Below, piece by piece: positions 8,637 through 15,079 of a stretch of 64,000 nucleotides of DNA. The translations under genes and the position numbers were made by a program. Origin of the DNA: Stenotrophomonas oahuensis. Its GTDB lineage: Bacteria > Pseudomonadota > Gammaproteobacteria > Xanthomonadales > Xanthomonadaceae. Location: NCBI RefSeq assembly GCF_031834595.1, contig NZ_CP115541.1, positions 4,272,501 through 4,336,500 on the forward strand, in the 5' to 3' direction. Positions within the stretch are counted from its first letter, which is position 1. Each line of letters opens with the position of its first letter. Below the pieces are notes generated by a model. That model ran no database searches. It was given only the letters and a program-made list of their open reading frames with translations, and was not told where the DNA came from.

Positions 8637-9761
8637 ATGCCCATCCGCCTTGGCACCACCTCCCTGCCCGTGCACCGTTACCTCGCACTCTGGGGCGTGG
8701 TAATCGTGGTTTTCGCCATCCAGGACTGGATCGCCGGGCATGTCCACGGCCAGCACTGGTCATGGTTCACCCACCTGCGCTGGTCGGCCATTCAATGGGG
8801 CACCTGGGCCGCATTGGCTCCCCTCGTGTTCCGCCTGGGCGCACGCTATCCGCTGCTCAGCGAAGCACGCTGGGTCGGTCTGGGCCGCCACATACTGCTC
8901 AGCTTCGGCATCACCTCGGCCGCCATGGCGATCGGTGCGCTGGTGTCCACCTTCTTTGAACCCAGCGGCTTCTTTGAACAGCTGGCGTACTTCATTGCCC
9001 AGCACTTCGCCATCGGCCTGCTCACCTACTGGGCGCTGCTGGCGATCCAGCAGGCGCTGCACTACCACGCCGAAAAATCGCGCCGTGAACTGGAATCCGC
9101 ACGACTGGCTACCGAACTGGCACAGTCGCGGCTGGTCGCGCTGAAGTCGCAGCTGCAGCCGCATTTCCTGTTCAACACGCTGCACGCCATCATCACCCTG
9201 CTTGACGAAGATAAGCTGTCCGCCGAAGACATGCTGCTGCGCCTGAGCGAACTGCTGCGTGCCTTCCTGGAGGATTACGACGGCCAGGAGATCCAGCTGC
9301 GGCAGGAACTGGATCTGCTGGAGCTGTACCTGGGCATCCAGCGCACCCGCTTCAAGGACAGGCTCACGACCCGCACCTACATCGCCCCCGACGCGTTGGA
9401 TTGCGCGGTGCCCAGCCTGATCCTGCAACCGCTGGTGGAGAACGCCGTCCGCCACGGCATCGGCCAGCGCGTCGGCAGTGACGTAATTGAAATTGAAGCG
9501 CGTCGCGACGGCGACAGCCTGCTGCTGGAGGTCCGCAACCGCAACAGCGTGCTGGAAGCCGGCGACAGCAAGGCGGCCGGCCACGGCATCGGCATGGCCA
9601 ACACCCGCCTGCGACTGCGTGAGCTGTACGGCGACGCCGCCGAGGTCCGGCTGGACATTACCTGGCCCGAAGGCGTGGCCTGCCGTGTGCGCCTGCCGTT
9701 CCGGGAAATGGAAAACGCGGAGGATGCGCCCGAGTTCAATACCGGACTGGCGGCACCATGA
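8637..9761 (+). CDS. LytS/YehU-type sensor histidine kinase
   Basis: The 374-aa protein has an N-terminal membrane module of four helices (about residues 10-150), a coiled segment, then a His_kinase domain whose phosphoacceptor is in SQLQPHFLFNTLHAIITLL. The ATP-binding N box (LILQPLVENAVRHGI) and G box (GHGIGMANTRLRLRELYG) follow. This layout is the LytS/YehU/AlgZ class. The start at 8637 (MPIRLGTTS) follows a CAGGA; an upstream ATG at 8604 is possible. It overlaps its partner regulator by four bases. Confidence 0.9.
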   Translation: MPIRLGTTSLPVHRYLALWGVVIVVFAIQDWIAGHVHGQHWSWFTHLRWSAIQWGTWAALAPLVFRLGARYPLLSEARWVGLGRHILLSFGITSAAMAIGALVSTFFEPSGFFEQLAYFIAQHFAIGLLTYWALLAIQQALHYHAEKSRRELESARLATELAQSRLVALKSQLQPHFLFNTLHAIITLLDEDKLSAEDMLLRLSELLRAFLEDYDGQEIQLRQELDLLELYLGIQRTRFKDRLTTRTYIAPDALDCAVPSLILQPLVENAVRHGIGQRVGSDVIEIEARRDGDSLLLEVRNRNSVLEAGDSKAAGHGIGMANTRLRLRELYGDAAEVRLDITWPEGVACRVRLPFREMENAEDAPEFNTGLAAP

Positions 9762-10531
9762 GCATCACCGCACTGGTGGTGGACGACGAGCCGATCGCGC
9801 GACGGGCCATTGTGCGGCTGCTGGAGCAGGATCCCGACATCACCGTGCTGGGTGAATGCGGCGACGGCGTATCGGCAGTCAAGGACATTCGCGCGCAGTC
9901 ACCCGACCTGGTGTTTCTGGACATCCAGATGCCCGCCATCACCGGGCTGGATGTGGTCGCGACCATTGGTGCGGAACGCATGCCCGCCACGGTGTTCGTC
10001 ACCGCCTACGAGCAATACGCGGTGAAGGCGTTCGAAGCGAACGCGGTGGACTACCTGGTCAAGCCTTTCAGCCGTGAACGTTTCGCCGCCACGCTGCAGC
10101 GGGCCAAGGCGCGGCTGACGCAGGCCGGCGGCACCGGCGCACAGACGTCGCAACAGATCCTGCAGGCGCTGGATGCCTTGCGTCAGCGCGACCAGTACCT
10201 CGAACGCATTCCGGTTCGGGTGGACGAGCATGTCGTGCTGGTGCCGGTGGATGACATCATCTGGATCAAGGCGTCACGCAACAGCGTGCTGATCCATGTA
10301 CCGGGGCATGTGCATGAACTGCGGCAGACCATGACCCAGCTCACAGCCCAGCTGGATCCTCGTCACTTTGCTCGCGTTCACCGCTCGGCTATCGTGAATG
10401 TGCGGCGGGTGAAAGCGATCCATCCGTGGTTCAACGGCCATCACGTAGTGACGCTGGATAACGGGCAGCAGCTGCGGATGAGCCGATACCAGAACGAGGC
10501 GTTCCTGAAATTGGTGTCGACGCGGACGTGA
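9758..10531 (+). CDS. LytTR-family response regulator
   Basis: The 257-aa protein has a receiver domain (residues 1-120) with the acidic pair VVDDEP, phosphorylation site LVFLDIQMP and switch lysine YLVKPFS. A C-terminal LytTR DNA-binding domain (about 155-255) contains DDIIWIKASRNSVLIH and HRSAIVNVRRVKAI. It is translationally coupled to the kinase gene (ATGA overlap), forming an AlgZ/AlgR- or BtsSR-like pair. Targets are unknown. Two hexamer repeats begin directly after its stop codon. Confidence 0.93.
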   Translation: MSITALVVDDEPIARRAIVRLLEQDPDITVLGECGDGVSAVKDIRAQSPDLVFLDIQMPAITGLDVVATIGAERMPATVFVTAYEQYAVKAFEANAVDYLVKPFSRERFAATLQRAKARLTQAGGTGAQTSQQILQALDALRQRDQYLERIPVRVDEHVVLVPVDDIIWIKASRNSVLIHVPGHVHELRQTMTQLTAQLDPRHFARVHRSAIVNVRRVKAIHPWFNGHHVVTLDNGQQLRMSRYQNEAFLKLVSTRT

Positions 10532-10536
10532 TTGTG

Positions 10537-10588
10537 GGCTGTGGCTGTGGCTGTGGCTGTGGCTGTGGCTGTGGCTGTGGCTGTGGCT
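10537..10588. repeat. Hexamer tandem repeat (GGCTGT, about 8.7 copies)
   Basis: An uninterrupted run of GGCTGT units starts six bases after the stop codon of the LytTR regulator. Perfect identity of the units suggests recent expansion and probable length variation. Confidence 0.95.
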
Positions 10589-10590
10589 CT

Positions 10591-10620
10591 GACGTGGACG
10601 TGGACGTGGACGTGGACGTG
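10591..10620. repeat. Hexamer tandem repeat (GACGTG, five copies)
   Basis: Five perfect GACGTG units follow the GGCTGT run after a CT dinucleotide. The hexamer itself occurs at the end of the regulator gene (GCGGACGTGA), which may be its source. Confidence 0.95.
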
Positions 10621-10624
10621 AAAT

Positions 10625-10768
10625 GGTAGGGTCGCACGACAGTCGACCGCCGATAGGCGATCAACGTCCGGTAGGGCATGACATTGGACGACAACGTATG
10701 CCCGTCAGAGTCCATGCCCTAATGCGCCGATCACCTTTATCGGCGGTCGACTGTCGTGCGACCCTACC
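10625..10768. repeat. SMAG dimer (inverted pair, about 144 bp)
   Basis: A GGTAGGGTCGCACGACAGTC element and its inverse, ending GTGCGACCCTACC, flank a conserved core containing GTAGGGCATGACA and CAGAGTCCATGCCCTA. The core is in the opposite orientation to those in the dimers at 11.2 and 12.7 kb. Confidence 0.9.
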
Positions 10769-10849
10769 GAGCCTCCGCCTGTCCGGCATCGGGCAGTCAA
10801 ACAACCCGCTACCCCGTCAGCACATCCGCTATGATCCAAGCAGGCAAAG

Positions 10850-11218
10850 ATGATCCAAAGGCAAGGGGACGAAGTGAATCGATGGGACAAGCCCTTCCAG
10901 CTGGGGTGGGGCCGTTTTGCTCGCGTGGCCATTATGTTCCTGCTGCTTGCCGCAGGCTGTATTGCATTGGACTCAGGCGAAGATGACATCGGCGCGGGCA
11001 CCCCCATGGCAATCTCGGTGGTGCTGATGCTGGCTTATCAGGCGACTGGATGGCGGCGCATGCAGAGGGCGCACGCGGTCGAGCCCCTTTCGCTGTCGCA
11101 GCTGGATCGCGTGATGAAGGTGATGATCGGTCCGATCATCCCGGCCGTCATCTGGGTAGTGGTCATCATCGCCCCGATTCCAATCTACCTGATCTACTTC
11201 ATCATCAATCTCCGGTAG
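10850..11218 (+). CDS. Small membrane protein of unknown function; stop codon lies in a SMAG repeat
   Basis: The 122-aa frame (MIQRQGDEVNRWDKPFQLGW) has three hydrophobic segments (about residues 25-43, 52-64 and 93-120). An in-frame GTG at codon 9, preceded by AAGGGGAC, is an alternative start. The last codons read CTCCGGTAG, and that TAG is the GTAG head of the next SMAG dimer, so the repeat has set the C-terminus. No family is recognised. Confidence 0.6.
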   Translation: MIQRQGDEVNRWDKPFQLGWGRFARVAIMFLLLAAGCIALDSGEDDIGAGTPMAISVVLMLAYQATGWRRMQRAHAVEPLSLSQLDRVMKVMIGPIIPAVIWVVVIIAPIPIYLIYFIINLR

Positions 11219-11357
11219 GGTCGCACGCCAGTCGACCGCCAATAACGGCGATCGGTGCTGCAGGGCATGGACCCTGCCGGGCATAGGCTTTCTCCAAAGT
11301 TCATGCCCTACCGGGCGTTGAACGCCTATCGACGGTCGACTGTCGTGCGACCCCACC
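11214..11357. repeat. SMAG dimer (inverted pair, about 144 bp)
   Basis: It has the same layout as the 12.7-kb copy: GGTAGGGTCGCACG head, core with AGGGCATGGACCCTGCCGGG and TTCATGCCCTA, then the inverted element ending TGTCGTGCGACCCCACC. Its first bases overlap the end of the preceding gene. Confidence 0.9.
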
Positions 11358-11384
11358 ATGCGTTTCCGCGAACTGCGCGAAGCA

Positions 11385-11418
11385 CGCCAGAACGCCAGAA
11401 CGCCAGAACGCCAGAACG
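11385..11418. repeat. 8-bp tandem repeat (CGCCAGAA, about 4.25 copies)
   Basis: Units start at 11385, 11393, 11401 and 11409, with a partial fifth. The run lies just before the stop codon end of the minus-strand gene at 11423. Confidence 0.9.
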
Positions 11419-11422
11419 CATG

Positions 11423-12400
11423 TTACGCAGGACCGAGTCCGATGGTGTTTCCATCGCTGGAATGACGGATCATGATTTTCCCCCTGTTCCCATTCTGATC
11501 CCAGTAAAACGCTTCCAGGTGCTCGGCAATGGACGGATTGGGATAGATCCAGCACGAGATGCGCGCCACCGATGCTTTCCCTGAATACTTATTCACCGTG
11601 AACCACGGTGCCAGATGCTCCTCTCCTGATGGAGGGTTACTGGGATAACGGAAGCTGCGCTTCTCCCCCACGGCGAATGCAATGTGAACCTTGGAACGCC
11701 AGCCGCCCTTCTCCCACCGATAGTGCGGCTTGTTCAGTTCGTGGGAGTTGGATAGATCCCTCACGATCCGTAACGATTCATCCTTGAACCCGATGTAGTA
11801 CATGTCGATGTCCACCCACATGGAGTCCAGTTCATCCTCCCGTTCGATCTTGAAGGAATCAACGGTATGAACGACCTCCGGAACCATGATCGCTTGAATC
11901 CAACTGTCGAAATGTCCAGGACCGGTGGTAGTGTGGTTTGTCTTGAACGTACTGCCGTCAGGCGAAATGACCATCGCGGAAGCTTTGATGTTCGTGCTTC
12001 TCGCCGCAATCAGGTAGCGCATGACCGTCTGGACACCCGCAGGCGCAGCCTCCGTTGCCGCAGCATCACCGTCCCCCTGCTCGCGTCCAACCGTCCATCC
12101 GTACTCAAAGACGGGGTTGTACTGTGCCGTCGGCAAAGAGCTCTCGTCGTAGAAGTCGATCAACTTGATTCCGTCCAACTGACTCTGACTCAGCGTAACG
12201 ACGTTACCGTTTGCGTCCAAAGCCCTGATTTCGATAGAAATCGGCATCTGTTGGTAGCCGTTGGCATATATGGGGGCGTCGACAAACTCCCTGCCCTGGC
12301 ATTTAACCCGAAACCAATCCAGCGTCTTCCACGCTGTCTGCGCTTCAACGCCGTCGTCGGGAGTCTTCTGCCCTACTGAATCTGCAGAATCATTGCTCAT
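11423..12400 (-). CDS. Unrecognised 325-aa protein
   Basis: The frame starts at an ATG (MSNDSADSVGQKTPDDG) with AAGGAG at good spacing; the upstream extension to 12580 is probably spurious. There is no signal peptide or membrane helix. The sequence is acidic in its first 25 residues, then rich in aromatic residues and predicted strands (DWFRVKCQGREFVDAP, MWVDIDMYYIGFKDES, AFYWDQNGNRGKIM). Base composition is visibly less GC-rich than that of its neighbours. It stands alone between SMAG dimers with no operon partner, which suggests acquisition by transfer. I cannot assign a family. Confidence 0.75.
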   Translation of the reverse strand: MSNDSADSVGQKTPDDGVEAQTAWKTLDWFRVKCQGREFVDAPIYANGYQQMPISIEIRALDANGNVVTLSQSQLDGIKLIDFYDESSLPTAQYNPVFEYGWTVGREQGDGDAAATEAAPAGVQTVMRYLIAARSTNIKASAMVISPDGSTFKTNHTTTGPGHFDSWIQAIMVPEVVHTVDSFKIEREDELDSMWVDIDMYYIGFKDESLRIVRDLSNSHELNKPHYRWEKGGWRSKVHIAFAVGEKRSFRYPSNPPSGEEHLAPWFTVNKYSGKASVARISCWIYPNPSIAEHLEAFYWDQNGNRGKIMIRHSSDGNTIGLGPA

Positions 12401-12665
12401 CACACGTTTCTCCTTGGTTGGATCCGTTTGGCTTGAACAGCAACCAACATGGATCGCAAGCAGGGAGGGCGCGCGACGCACAGAAGCGCCCGCGCAGGGC
12501 TGCACCGAACAGATGAAGTCACAACAGGACACGGTATCGCCTTGGCCGCCCCGCCGGACCGTCCACCGCTCGCGATTCACCCCCGTGAGGCTCGGACGCT
12601 ACGCCCGGCGCTGTTAGAAGCGCGTCATGATCTGAAAGACTGAAGAGCAATGCTGAGGTTGCTTC

Positions 12666-12809
12666 GGTAGGGTCGCACGACAGTCGACCGCCGATAACGG
12701 CGATCGGCGCTTTAGGGCATGGACTCTGACGGGCATAGGCTTTCCCCCAAGGTCATGCCCTACAGGACGTTGAACGCCTATCGGCGGTCGACTGTCGTGC
12801 GACCCTACC
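12666..12809. repeat. SMAG dimer (inverted pair, about 144 bp)
   Basis: GGTAGGGTCGCACGACAGTC head, core with TAGGGCATGGACTCTGACGG and GGTCATGCCCTACA, then the inverted element ending in GACCCTACC. It is the best-preserved copy in the window. Confidence 0.92.
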
Positions 12810-12851
12810 AAAGCACCAGCAAAGCACCAGCAAAGCACCAGCAAAGCACCA
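12810..12851. repeat. 11-bp tandem repeat (AAAGCACCAGC, about 3.8 copies)
   Basis: Units start at 12810, 12821, 12832 and 12843, directly at the edge of the SMAG dimer. Together with the rest of 12401-12887 this stretch shows no gene. Confidence 0.9.
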
Positions 12852-12887
12852 CCAGAGCGCCACCCTCCACCGCACCATCCGCGGCGA

Positions 12888-13652
12888 TCAAGGGGCGCGC
12901 TCGCCCTCGCGCACCGTCAACACCTGCACACCATCAGCGGTCACCAGCACGGTGTGCTCGAACTGCGCGGAAAGCTTGCCGTCGCGCGTGGTCACGGTCC
13001 AACCGTCATCGCTGTGGTCAATCGCCGCGCGCCCCTGGTTGATCATCGGCTCGATGGTGAAGGTCATGCCCTCTTCCAGCTCCAGCCCGGCACCGCGCTT
13101 GCCGTAGTGCAGCACCTGCGGCTCTTCATGCATCTCACGGCCAATGCCGTGGCCGCAGAATTCCTTCACTACGCTATAGCCGTGCGCCTTGGCGTGCTGC
13201 TGAATGGCGAAGCCGATATCACCCAGCGTTGCCCCAGGGCGCACCACCTCGATGCCTTTCCACATCGCCTCGCGGGTGACCCGCACCAGGCGCTTGGCGG
13301 CGTAGTCCACCTCGCCGATCAGGTAGGTCTTGCTGGAATCGGCGATGAAGCCGTTCTTCTCGAGGGTGATATCGAGGTTCACGATGCTGCCGGCACGCAG
13401 GATGTCGTTGGCCGAGGGCACGCCGTGGCAGACCACGGTGTCGATGGAGGTGTTGAGCACGTATTCGAAGCCGTACTGACCCTTGCTGGCCGGGCGGGCC
13501 TGCAGTTCGTCGACGATGAAGCGCTCCACCCAGTCGTTGACCTGCAGGGTGGACATGCCTTCCAGCTGCAGCTGGTCCAGCGCTTCGAACACGCGTGCCA
13601 GCAGACGACCGGATTCGGCCATCAGGCGGCGTTCTTCGGGGGTCTTGATCAT
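12888..13652 (-). CDS. map: Type I methionine aminopeptidase
   Basis: The 254-aa enzyme removes initiator methionine from nascent proteins. Metal ligands are visible in order: D in GSIVNLDITL, D in FIADSSKTY, H in EFCGHGIGREMHEEPQV, E in FTIEPM and E in AQFEHTVLV. The catalytic His is in VVCHGVPS. Length fits type Ia enzymes without extra N-terminal domains. The ATG overlaps the stop of a ParD-like gene (ATGA), a pairing seen in other gammaproteobacteria. Because it sits with ParD-like rather than rpsB, it may be a second, non-housekeeping copy. Confidence 0.93.
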   Translation of the reverse strand: MIKTPEERRLMAESGRLLARVFEALDQLQLEGMSTLQVNDWVERFIVDELQARPASKGQYGFEYVLNTSIDTVVCHGVPSANDILRAGSIVNLDITLEKNGFIADSSKTYLIGEVDYAAKRLVRVTREAMWKGIEVVRPGATLGDIGFAIQQHAKAHGYSVVKEFCGHGIGREMHEEPQVLHYGKRGAGLELEEGMTFTIEPMINQGRAAIDHSDDGWTVTTRDGKLSAQFEHTVLVTADGVQVLTVREGERAP

Positions 13653-13861
13653 GCTTCGGCCACCCTCAGTGCGCCGGGGTCGACCCCGGCGGCGCGTAGT
13701 TCGCGACAGACGATCTCCTGGTAGCTCAGGCCGGGGTTCATTTCGCAGAGCATGCCGACCTTGATCCAGAAGCCCGCTTGGGCATTGATGGAGCGGCCGG
13801 AAACGGCGCTGGCGCGGCGCAGGTTGTCGTGCAGCTGGTCGTCAATGTTGACGATGCCCAT
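13649..13861 (-). CDS. ParD-like small protein upstream of methionine aminopeptidase
   Basis: The 70-aa protein reads MGIVNIDDQLHDNLRRASAV and continues SGRSINAQAGFWIKVGM, a ribbon-helix-helix pattern of the ParD-like family (PF11903-type). The ATG is preceded by GGAG. Its stop overlaps the ATG of map, so the aminopeptidase gene occupies the place of a ParE toxin. Autoregulation is plausible given the perfect palindrome upstream at 13883. No toxin gene is adjacent. Confidence 0.8.
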   Translation of the reverse strand: MGIVNIDDQLHDNLRRASAVSGRSINAQAGFWIKVGMLCEMNPGLSYQEIVCRELRAAGVDPGALRVAEA

Positions 13862-13882
13862 GGGGGCTCCGGGTGTATATGA

Positions 13883-13905
13883 ACCATATATGGTACGCAT
13901 ATGCC
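13883..13905 (-). promoter_or_regulatory. Possible operator/promoter region of the ParD-like-map operon
   Basis: A perfect 12-bp palindrome, ACCATATATGGT, is followed by ACGCATATG, 22 bases upstream of the ParD-like start codon. The A/T-rich palindrome overlaps plausible -10 sequences and would suit binding by a ribbon-helix-helix dimer. This is inferred from position only. Confidence 0.4.
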
Positions 13906-13907
13906 CC

Positions 13908-14056
13908 GGTAGAGTCGACCCCCGGTCGACTGCACGGAACCGATCAACGTTCGATATCGGCATGACCGTCGAACGGTGATGCGCGTTGCCGTTGTGGATA
14001 CGGCCTTCGCCGCGCCGATCACCGTTATCGGCGGTCGACTGTCGTGCGACCCTACC
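13908..14056. repeat. Divergent SMAG dimer
   Basis: It starts GGTAGAGTCGACCCCCGGTC and ends with the standard inverted element GCGGTCGACTGTCGTGCGAC CCTACC. The left half and core differ from the other dimers, so it is an older or different subfamily member. Confidence 0.8.
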
Positions 14057-14070
14057 AATCGTCTCCCCGT

Positions 14071-14115
14071 CCAATCGTTCCAATCGTTCCAATCGCGCCG
14101 ATTGTTCCAATCATT
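14071..14115. repeat. 9-bp tandem repeat (CCAATCGTT, five units, two degenerate)
   Basis: Units at 14071, 14080, 14089, 14098 and 14107 read CCAATCGTT twice, then CCAATCGCG, CCGATTGTT and CCAATCATT. Again a short tandem repeat abuts a SMAG dimer. Confidence 0.85.
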
Positions 14116-14149
14116 CGGAACGTTTCGAACGCGCCCGCCATTACGCCCC

Positions 14150-15052
14150 TCACGTCCACGCGGGGTCTGCGGTGAAATCAATCGTCAGCCAGAAGTCGCT
14201 CCCCCGCGCATCCAGCCGCTCGGCAATCTCGTCCCGCAACGCATCCACATTGCCGATGCTGCCGATCACCGTATCCGGGCGGGTCAGGATATGAATCTCC
14301 ACGAACCGCATCCGCCCCATCTTGGCCACGTGGCTGGTGAAGTCCAGATACCCATGCTCAGCCACGAACGCACTCATCACCGCCTGCACCCGCGCATCCA
14401 GCGTGTCAGGAGCCACCTGCAGCACCTCACGCATCGCCCGCCAAGCCCCACGCAAGGGCACCGGAAGCACCGCCAGACTGATCGCAGCCAGTACCAGCGG
14501 ATCCAGATAGGGAATCCAATGCGCGTGCTCTCCATCGCGCAACAGCAACGCAATCGCAAACGCCAGCACCACGGCCAGACTCATCAGCCCGCTCAGCAGC
14601 CACGCACGCACATCCAGCCACAGCAGTCCGGACTGCAACCTCTGCGCATAAACCCGAACAATTGCGGCCATGGCCAGATTGCTCACGCACAACAGCGAGG
14701 CCCACGCCAGCGCAGGCCCGGCCTTGACCGTATGCCCGCCGGTGGTCAGCCCAATGATCGAGTTGGCCAGCGCATAGATGCAGGCCAGCGCCAGGATCGC
14801 CCCGCCCAGTGCCTCCACCATCGGTTCCAGATGCCAATAGCCATACTGGAAGCGCGGGCTTTCCTCCCGCGCCACCAGCCGCAGCACCGCCAGCGCCACC
14901 AAGGTGAGCGCCACGTCCACCAGACTGTAGACGCCGTCGAACAGAATCGCCTGCGACCCCACCAGCAGGCCGCCGACGAAGCCGGTGGCGCTGACCGCCA
15001 CCGTGACCCCGATCGAGAACTTCAGAACCCGCTGCTCGCGTGCTGTATCCAT
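14150..15052 (-). CDS. CDF-family cation transporter
   Basis: The 300-aa inner-membrane protein has six helices (about residues 10-180) and a cytosolic ferredoxin-like C-terminal domain (about 205-295), the cation diffusion facilitator plan. In the second helix the usual metal site (H/D-x3-D) reads DGVYSLVD, with tyrosine at the H/D position, and in the fifth helix LDPLVLA lacks the second ligand. Zinc or iron efflux should therefore not be assumed. It follows the decarboxylase gene by 27 bases and probably closes that operon. Confidence 0.8.
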   Translation of the reverse strand: MDTAREQRVLKFSIGVTVAVSATGFVGGLLVGSQAILFDGVYSLVDVALTLVALAVLRLVAREESPRFQYGYWHLEPMVEALGGAILALACIYALANSIIGLTTGGHTVKAGPALAWASLLCVSNLAMAAIVRVYAQRLQSGLLWLDVRAWLLSGLMSLAVVLAFAIALLLRDGEHAHWIPYLDPLVLAAISLAVLPVPLRGAWRAMREVLQVAPDTLDARVQAVMSAFVAEHGYLDFTSHVAKMGRMRFVEIHILTRPDTVIGSIGNVDALRDEIAERLDARGSDFWLTIDFTADPAWT

Positions 15053-15079
15053 CGCCCGCCAAAGGTCCTGTGCGTGCGC

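Noticed and set aside
10431..10715. A 94-codon minus-strand frame with Pro-Gln repeats
   Set aside because: It is only the translation of the two hexamer repeats and part of a SMAG element, antisense to the regulator end.
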